Assembly: GCF_015832195.1 (NCBI RefSeq) | Contig: NC_052018.1 | Location: 25,696,115 to 25,760,114 of the forward strand | Direction: 5' to 3' | Source: Motacilla alba alba | Lineage: Eukaryota; Chordata; Aves; Passeriformes; Motacillidae | Length of the DNA stretch: 64,000 nt | Part shown: positions 1 to 8,170 of the stretch, piece after piece | Layout of the letters: each line of letters starts with the position of its first letter | Position numbering within the stretch: position 1 is the stretch's first letter | The notes under the pieces: generated by a model | Told to the model about the DNA's origin: nothing | The model's input: only the letters and a program-made list of their open reading frames with translations | The model's database searches: none | Position numbers and translations under genes: made by a program

Positions 1-299
1 AAAAAAAAAATTGGGAGATGGGGTGACTACAAGAAAATTGACCGGGGTTCCATGCGGTGCAGTGCAAAGGGCCAAACCATGGCAAAACTAAGCTCACAGA
101 GGGGGCAAAATCAGGAGAAAAAATCAAGAAGGAAGACACAACTTTGATGGGAGGATGTGAGAGACATGGCATGGATACTGAAGGAAAAAAAAAAAAAGCC
201 AAAAATTTCATGGGCAAAGTGAAAGCCATCATAAGGCATGGGATTGCATCAAGTGCAGGGACATGGAGCAAAGATAGCCCTATTGGTGCCCATTGAAAT

Positions 300-368
300 C
301 GCAAGATTCCGTTCCCCTTCCCGAAAGGAAATTTCATTTCCTTTCGGGAAGGGAAACGGAATCTTGCG
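300..368. repeat. Palindrome in satellite unit 1
   Basis: Arms at 300-332 and 336-368 are reverse complements apart from one mismatch at 314 (C where the arm predicts T). The 3-base centre is TTC at 333-335. Unit 3 has the same mismatch. Confidence 0.95.
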
Positions 369-1105
369 ACCCCAAAAAGAAAGGCTTACAAAGCCTCTGG
401 AAAGGAGATAGGATCAAATGAAATGCAACCGAAAAAAAGGCCAAAATCCCCAAAAACTGGGACACGGACAGCCTCCCAGAAAATGGTCTGGGAGGCAATG
501 AGGTGCCGTGCAAAGGAGCAAAACATGCCAATGGGAAGCTCACAGACCTTGCAACATCAGGAGAAAAATCAAAGAGGAGGCCACAACTTTGTGGGGAAGA
601 TATCTGAGACAAGGTAAGGATACTAACAAAAAATTGAAAAATGGTGGCAGAAGTGAAAGCCATCAAAAAGCATGGGATGGCATCAGCTGAAGAGATATGG
701 AGCAAAGCTTGTCAAGATTGATGGCCATTGAAATCCTGGAAACAGCAAAGAAGGACTGACAAACACTCGGGAATGGAGAGACCATCAAAGGAAATGCAAT
801 TGAGGGGAAAAAAAAATTGGGAGATGGGGTGACTACAAGAAAATGGACCAGGATTCCATGCGGTGCAGTGCAAAGGGCCAAACCATGGCAAAAGTAAGCT
901 CACAGAGGGGGCAAAATCAGGAGAAAAAATCAAGAAGGAAGACACAACTTGGATGGGAGGATGTGAGAGACATGGCATGGATACTGAAGAAAAAAAAAAA
1001 AAAGCCAAAAATTTCATGGGCGAAGTGAAAGCCATCGAAAGGCATGGGATGGCATCAAGTGCAGGGACATGGAGCAAAGATAGCCCAATTGGTGCCCATT
1101 GAAAT

Positions 1106-1174
1106 CGCAAGATTCCGTTTCCCTTCCCGAAAGGAAATTTCATTTCCTTTCGGGAAGGGAAACGGAATCTTGCG
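1106..1174. repeat. Perfect palindrome in satellite unit 2
   Basis: The 33-bp arms at 1106-1138 and 1142-1174 are exact reverse complements around a TTC centre at 1139-1141. From 1118 to 1162 the sequence divides into nine consecutive pentamers, each with GAA or TTC in its middle three bases, which is the repeat module of a heat-shock element. Confidence 0.97.
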
Positions 1175-1914
1175 ACCCCAAAAAGAAAGGCTTACAAAGC
1201 CTCTGGAAAGGAGATAGGATCAAATGAAATGCAACCGAAAAAAAGGCCAAAATCCCCGAAAACTGGGACACGGACAGCCTCCCAGAAAATGGTCTGGGAG
1301 GCAATGAGGTGCCATGCAAAGGAGCCAAACATGCCAAAAGGAAGCTCACAGACCTTGCAACATCAGGAGAAAAATCAAAGAGGAGGCCACAACTTTGTGG
1401 GGAAGATATCTGAGACAAGGTAAGGATACTAAAAAAAAAAAATAAAAAAATCGTGGCAGAAATGAAAGCCATCAAAAAGCATGGGATGGCATCAGCTGAA
1501 GAGATATAGAGCAAAGCTTGTCAAGATTGATGGCCATTGAAATCCTGGAAAAAGCAAAGAAGGACTGACAAACACTCGGGAATGGAGAGACCATCAAAAG
1601 AAATGCAATTGAGGGGAAAAAAAAAATTGGGAGATGGGGTGACTACAAGAAAATTGACCGGGGTTCCATGCGGTGCAGTGCAAAGGGCCAAACCATGGCA
1701 AAACTAAGCTCACAGAGGGGGCAAAATCAGGAGAAAAAATCAAGAAGGAAGACACAACTTTGATGGGAGGATGTGAGAGACATGGCATGGATACTGAAGG
1801 AAAAAAAAAAAAGCAAAAAATTTCATGGGCAAAGTGAAAGCCATCATAAGGCATGGGATTGCATCAAGTGCAGGGACATGGAGCAAAGATAGCCCTATTG
1901 GTGCCCATTGAAAT

Positions 1915-1983
1915 CGCAAGATTCCGTTCCCCTTCCCGAAAGGAAATTTCATTTCCTTTCGGGAAGGGAAACGGAATCTTGCG
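1915..1983. repeat. Palindrome in satellite unit 3
   Basis: Same structure as the other units, with TTC centre and the same single left-arm C-for-T mismatch as unit 1. This supports close kinship of units 1 and 3. Confidence 0.95.
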
Positions 1984-2724
1984 ACCCCAAAAAGAAAGGC
2001 TTACAAAGCCTCTGGAAAGGAGATAGGATCAAATGAAATGCAACCGAAAAAAAGGCCAAAATCCCCAAAAACTGGGACACGGACAGCCTCCCAGAAAATG
2101 GTCTGGGAGGCAATGAGGTGCCGTGCAAAGGAGCAAAACATGCCAATGGGAAGCTCACAGACCTTGCAACATCAGGAGAAAAATCAAAGAGGAGGACACA
2201 ACTTTGTGGGGAAGATATCTGAGACAAGGTAAGGATACTAAAAAAAAAAAAAAAAAAAATCGTGGCAGAAGTGAAAGCCATCAAAAAGCATGGGATGGCA
2301 TCAGCTGAAGAGATATGGAGCAAAGCTTGCCAAGATTGATCGCCATTGAAATCCTGGAAACAGCAAAGAAGGACTGACAAACACTCGGGAATGGAGAGAC
2401 CATCAAAGGAAATGCAATTGAGGGGAAAAAAAAATTGGGAGATTATGTGACTACAAGAAAATGGACCGGGGTTCCGTAGGGTGCAGTGCAAAGGGACAAA
2501 ACATGGCAAAAGTAAGCTCACAGAGGGGGCAAAATCAGGAGAAAAAATCAAGAAGGAAGACACAACTTTGATGGGAGGATGTGAGAGACATGGCATGGAT
2601 ACTGATGAAAAAAAAAAAAAAAGCCAAAAATTTCATGGGCGAAGTGAAAGCCATCATAAGGCATGGGATGGCATCAAGTGCAGGGACATGGAGCAAAGAT
2701 AGCCCAATTGGTGCCCATTGAAAT

Positions 2725-2793
2725 CGCAAGATTCCGTTTCCCTTCCCGAAAGGAAATTTCATTTCCTTTCGGGAAGGGAAACGGAATCTTACG
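2725..2793. repeat. Palindrome in satellite unit 4
   Basis: 33-bp arms around a TTC centre. One mismatch lies near the outer end of the right arm (A at 2791 where the left arm predicts G). The following base pattern GAACCC is shared with unit 5 only. Confidence 0.95.
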
Positions 2794-3534
2794 AACCCAA
2801 AAAGAAAGGCTTACAAAGCCCCTGGAAAGGAGATAGGATCAAATGAAATGCAACCGAAAAAAAGGCCAAAATCCCAGAAAACTGGGACACGGACAGCCTC
2901 CCAGAAAATGGTCTGGGAGGCAATGAGGTGCCGTGCAAAGGAGCAAAACATGCCAAAAGGAAGCTCACAGACCTTGCAACATCAGGAGAAAAATCAAAGA
3001 GGAGGCCACAACTTTGTGGGGAAGATATCTGAGACAAGGTAAGGATACTAAAAAAAATGAATGAAAAAATCGTGGCAGAAGTGAAAGCCATCAAAAAGCA
3101 TGGGATGGCATCAGCTGAAGAGATATGGAGCAAAGCTTGCCAAGATTGATCACCATTGAAATCCTGGAAACAGCAAAAAGGACTGACAAACACTTGGGAA
3201 TGGAGAGACCATCAAAGGAAATGCAATTGAAGGGAAAAAAATAAATTGGGAGATGGGGTGACTACAAGAAAATGGACCAGGATTCCATGCGGTGCAGTGC
3301 AAAGGGCCAAACCATGGCAAAAGTAAGCTCACAGAGGGGGCAAAATCAGGAGAAAAAATCAAGAAGGAAGACACAACTTGGATGGGAGGATGTGAGAGAC
3401 ATGGCATGCATACTGAAGAAAAAAAAAAAAAAGCCAAAAATTTCATGGGCGAAGTGAAAGCCATCGAAAGGCATGGGATGGCATCAAGTGCAGGGACATG
3501 GAGCAAAGATAGCCCTATTGGTGCCCATTGAAAT

Positions 3535-3603
3535 CGCAAGATTCCGTTTCCCTTCCCGAAAGGAAATGAAATTTCCTTTCGGGAAGGGAAACGGAATCTT
3601 GCG
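3535..3603. repeat. Perfect palindrome with inverted centre, satellite unit 5
   Basis: Arms at 3535-3567 and 3571-3603 are exact reverse complements. The centre at 3568-3570 is GAA, the reverse complement of the TTC found in the other four copies, so the core of this copy lies in the opposite orientation. The pentamer tiling of nGAAn and nTTCn blocks is still unbroken. Confidence 0.97.
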
Positions 3604-6600
3604 AACCCAAAAAGAAAGGCTTACAAAGCCTCTGGAAAGGAGATAGGATGAAATGCAATGCAACTGAAAAAAAGGCCAAAATCCCCGAAAACTGGGACAT
3701 GGACAGCCTACCAGAAAATGGTCTGGGAGGCAATGAGGTGCCGTGCAAAGGAGCAAAACATGCCAAAAGGAAGCTCACAGATCTTGCAACATCAGGAGAA
3801 AAATCAAAGAGGAGGACACAACTTTGTGGGGAAGATATCTGAGACAAGGTAAGGATACTAACAAAAAATTGAAAAATGGTGGCAGAAGTGAAAGCCATCA
3901 AAAAGCATGGGATGGCATCAGCTGAAGAGATATGGAGCAAAGCTTGTCAAGATTGATGGCCATTGAAATCCTGGAAACAGCAAAGAAGGACTGACAAACA
4001 CTCGGGAATGGAGAGACCATCAAAGGAAATGCAATTGAAGGGGAAAAAAAAAAAAAATTGGGAGATGGGGTGACTACAAGAAAATGGACCAGGAATGTTT
4101 TTGGACATGGGATAATGAAAAAGAAATGAGTAAAGTGGAAGAAGATATGGCACACAGTTTATTTTTTCAGAAGAATATTGCATTCTACTCAGGATCAGAA
4201 TTGTGTTGTGGGAGATGTTATGTTAAACAGAAAATCTCTGCCATGCTCCTTGGCCAAACTCTTAAAGTGAACTTCAGTAAAAATAAGTTTGATCAGAAGT
4301 ATCTTTGCTCAAACTGAACCAGTCAAATGGATGCATGGACTGGATGAAATGTAATGGTGTCTGTTGCACTGTTCAAAGTAGATGGTCTGGCTGGCCCTTT
4401 TGGCCATTAAAAGCTATGATATGTGGATTATTTTTATGTTTAATACAAATTTATTCTTCTAAGCTGAAAGTGTCATTGCTTCAGGCAGCTACTGTAGTGC
4501 TTTTGGGTGGGATATAGAGGCAGTCCAAGAGAGATGGAAGAATCAGAGATGCATGATTAACTCACTTGATGTTCAGGTCTTGGAATTGTAGGTGGTTTGG
4601 CCAGCTACAGTTTCAGAGAAATTGTTTGCTGTAGAAAAATACCAGGGAACCTGCTGAATGGCTTTGATTCTGAGCTGATCTTTGGTATTGGAGCATAATT
4701 AAGGAATATGTGAAGTTCTTAACATGGTTTAGGTGAAAACCAGTAATAATTGCATTTACTGTGTGACGGAATGGAAGAAAAGGAGAATCCTTGTCAACTG
4801 TGGCTTAGGAAGGAGGTGAAGGCTTTCTTACATTGTCTCTTGGTTAAATCTGGAGGCACTGTTGAAGAGTGTTTTTATCTACAGTGATCCAATTTTTCTC
4901 TCTATTATGATATCCTAAGGAGTGGTTGTAAAACTTCCTTTTCCAGGACCTGGCATTAATAGAAGTACAATTTTTTACAGTTGGGGAAGCTTTTCACTTG
5001 GATTTAGGTATTCACCTATGGTCTTCTCAGTTTCATCAATACTTTAGTACTTCAAGAATAACAAGTACAAATGTCTGAATCAACATACAAATAAGAAAAA
5101 AAAAGAGTTATTTAAATATACTTGTCATATCAGTTGTAGGGTGTGCAATCAGAGTTACAATAGTCAAATGCATTGGTAATGCAGTCACAGTAATTTGGTG
5201 AGTGCAAGCATATATGAAAGATGTGCTTTCCCAGGTTATTTCTACTTGGTGTATTTAGAAATGAGCTTTAAAAAGTGTATTTCTCCCTTTTTTACCATTA
5301 ATTTAAAGATCGTTATAATTTTGTTTTGTAAAAATTTCAAATATGTTATGCAGTGGAAAAAATACATTGGAATGTCGTTTTTGAATTCATCACTGATATT
5401 AATAGATTTTCTGTCTCTTGCCTCTATGTTTTGGCTTAAGTTCCCTCTTATGAGCTATGTAAGGCCTTACCTTGAAGCCTCAGGATTTTGTAATTTTGGA
5501 TTGAAGAATCTGGCTTCATTTAGTTTTTTTTTTCATGCATCACCTAGGAAAAAAGTCCCTACACAATGAAAATTCTGAAGGCCTTCATAGGCCATATGAA
5601 ATAAGCTCCTCCCTTTGACGTTCTAAAGTTTCTATCAAAAAATGATAAGTAAAGAAATGAAGTAAATTTTCTTCTAAATAGGGGGATGTAATTACACTGA
5701 GGCAGCCTTATGACTATATTTATGCCTGTTCTAGAGGCAAAGCTTTTCTTGTGATTTCTGAATTGTTTTGGAGCATATGTAAATGGGACTTCACCTGTGA
5801 GGGAAAACCAAACCAGCCTCATTGCCCTTATCAGAAATGAGAATAGGAGAATATTCAGCCTCCTGAACTACTTCCAGCCTGAAGGCCAAAATTATCTGAA
5901 GCACAATCATCAAGCTGGAATATCTAAAATGGCCATCAAGCAAGTTTGATGGGATATTCACTCTTTTTAACTGCAATGTGCGCTGCCAGCATGTATCAAA
6001 TTAGATGGCAGAGGAGAGCCATTTGTCTCCTGTAGGTAGCTGGAACCTATTTAAGCCAGTTCACCTGTGTGACACTTAAGGTGCTTAAATGCTTATCTGG
6101 GAGGGAAAAATCCTATCTCTGAGTATCCATCCAGCTGTATAACTGGTTCTGCTAAAGTGCTTTCTCTAAATGGGTTTTATGTCTGAATAACAACAGATGT
6201 ACTTTAACAGACTTGTCATATTTTTGCAAGAAGTGTTCTTAGCACATGATTATTTCATAACTTGATAAGTTCAATATTTATTAAATTGTCTACTGCAGAT
6301 TTAGAGCACTAAACCCAGTTCTCTGCAGTAATGTCAGCCACCAGCACTCTCAGTTCACAGTTTAGATTCAGTTTCTCTAGGGGAGTTGATCTTATTTTTC
6401 ACCAAGTAGCAAACTCTAGAATTGCTTTTTTTCCTAAATAGAATTTAATCCTGTTTCAAAAATTTCACTTGCACTCTTCAGCTGTAGTGATTCAGTATTT
6501 TGTAGTAATCTTAACAAAGAATAAGTGTTAAAAAAAGTTGAATTACATTTAAACTGAAAAAATTGCTACATTTCTTAATTACAGTCTGTTACTGGAGTTG

Positions 6601-6787
6601 TTTTTTTAATTCAGTGGAGCTTATTGCCAGATGTTTGTTCCTAAGAAGTGACTTTTTTTACCCTTCATGTTAATAGACCTAAACTTGTCTGAGTCTTCTT
6701 CAATCAGAGTGACTGCAATAATACTTTTCCGTAACAAAAATCACCTGAGAAGATTTCTGTAGCTTGAAACAACAAAATCTTAGAAGA

Positions 6788-6838
6788 GAAAGTAGTGCTG
6801 TTCTACTTTCTGAATAACACTGAATTATAGTGTTATTC
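6788..6838. repeat. Two adjacent short inverted repeats
   Basis: GAAAGTAG at 6788-6795 pairs with CTACTTTC at 6803-6810 across a 7-base loop. GAATAACACT at 6812-6821 pairs with AGTGTTATTC at 6829-6838 across another 7-base loop. Both stems are perfect and only one base separates them. There is no U-run or other sign of a functional RNA, so chance is possible. Confidence 0.6.
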
Positions 6839-7587
6839 TTCCAGTTCTCTTCTTCTTAATCATCAAAACTATGGAGAATATTTGATTACTAAGAGCTGAT
6901 GCTCTCCATAAACCTGGAAGAATTGTCTAAATAAGGGCTCCTCAAGCTTTAGTAAGGACCACTTTTAACAGCTGTTAAATTGACATTATAAAGAAGTGAA
7001 TAGACCCCTTTTACTGAGCAAAGTTTATTCTGCAATGAGTATTAACTTATGTCTCAACAGGGCTGAGATTCCTAGTATCAGACTGAGCTGCTCTTCATGA
7101 CTGTTTTCATCTGAGGACAGGAATTTGGGTCTGACAGGCAGCTGGGCTGTACTGTATGCATTGATCAGCTGCTTGGAAAACTCAGATCTCACATGCTGAA
7201 TTCATGTGAGAATTTGTTCACAAGTTGAATGCTCAGTTTATAGCTGCATAAGGAGATAAGCAAGTTGGTTTGGACTTATTTCAACCAGTAAGTTGAAGGT
7301 TGCGGGCATTCCTTTAAAATCCGAATGTCTAAATATTTCAATTAAAATCAAACAAACAACACCAAGACATGCTATTCCTGGGTACTTTAGAAGATTCTTA
7401 ATTTTTAATGGTTGCTGAATGACTGTTTTGGGAATGAAGAGCTGGCCCTTTCTGTGCTCTAAGTAAATAAATGCATTTGGTGTATCTAATGTATCATGGT
7501 GTTAATGTCTTCATGGTTCACTGTGGTGGAAGTCTTGCATGCAAATCCTTGAATGTTGCTTAACCTAAATCTACTCCCTGAAAGTGG

Positions 7588-7657
7588 TTTTGTTGTTTTT
7601 TTTTTTTTTTTTTGTTTCGTTGTTTTTTTGTTTGTTTGTTTTTTGGGTTTTTTTTGC
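7588..7657. repeat. Poly-T / T-rich low-complexity tract
   Basis: An 18-T run at 7596-7613 is followed by interrupted TTTG and T-run blocks. It may be a poly-A tail remnant of a minus-strand insertion, but I recognise no retroposon body beside it. Confidence 0.85.
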
Positions 7658-8150
7658 TTGTGTGGATAATTTGTGGTGCTTCACTGAGCAGAATCTACAG
7701 CATGAATTTGCTGTGCGACCACGTGGTTGCAGAGGGTAAATTATTAAAGCCATGGGTTACTTTGCATGTTTGTTCTGCCAGGTGGAAGTCTGAACTCTAA
7801 TAATTAAAGATACACTTCTGTACTAGTCTCAGTGGGATGGTTGTAAGTGAGTGGTAAAATCTTAACTTCCTAGTGTAAAGAAGGCTTCTGTTGCTGTCCT
7901 GTGACTTTAGAGCACCATGAAAACATGGAGTGGGATAAAACCAAGGCATCTTCCCCTGAAGGACAAACCCTGTTGAATTCATTTACTCTGCTGCTGCTGC
8001 AACACACTTTTGCCATGGAAGAGAACGTGCTGTAAGGGGCACATCTTGCAAAATGCAAAGAGGTTCAAACCAGACAGCAGCTTCCATTGCTACTGCTAAA
8101 GAAATAGAGCAAAAAATATACTTCACAATGATAAAGAAAAGGTTGGCAGG

Positions 8151-8170
8151 ATGTAACAATATTGTTACAT
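8151..8170. repeat. Perfect 20-bp palindrome with SOX-like half sites
   Basis: ATGTAACAAT is followed directly by its reverse complement ATTGTTACAT. Each half holds AACAAT, a SOX-family core, giving a face-to-face pair. The palindrome is certain. Binding is only a suggestion. Confidence 0.6.

Larger units (their letters stand above)
1..4095. repeat. Satellite array, ~807-bp dimeric units, 5 full + 1 partial
   Basis: The same roughly 807-bp sequence recurs head to tail. The landmark TTGGGAGAT appears at 11, 817, 1627, 2435, 3245 and 4058, giving spacings of 806, 810, 808, 810 and 813. The array is cut by the left window edge, so its full length is unknown. It stops inside a sixth unit near 4095, where the sequence after GGACCAGGA leaves the consensus. 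Each unit is itself a dimer. The stretch 415-785 (B, about 371 bp) aligns with the stretch 786-1220 (A, about 435 bp) through shared blocks such as GTGCAAAGG, AAGCTCACAGA, ATCAGGAGAAAAA, ACAACTTTG, GAAAGCCATCA and CCATTGAAATC. The extra length in A is mostly a palindrome. The + strand is purine-rich: two 60-base lines counted gave 43 and 42 purines. Poly-A tracts vary in length between units. I cannot assign a named satellite family. Open frames up to 215 codons on the minus strand reflect a shortage of stop triplets, not genes. Confidence 0.95.

Noticed and set aside
300..368. Satellite palindrome as a microRNA precursor
   Set aside because: A 3-base loop and a fully paired 33-bp stem do not fit a microRNA hairpin, and there is no sign of single-locus origin.
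300..368. CENP-B box in the satellite palindrome
   Set aside because: TTTCGGGAAGGGAAACGG has TTCG in place, but the required A and CGGG positions do not match NTTCGNNNNANNCGGGN on either strand.
1949..2596. 215-codon minus-strand ORF across the satellite
   Set aside because: Equivalent frames recur in each unit with different ends, set by poly-A length changes and the unit repeat. The peptide is low-complexity and the frame crosses the palindrome. It follows from the shortage of stop triplets in skewed sequence.
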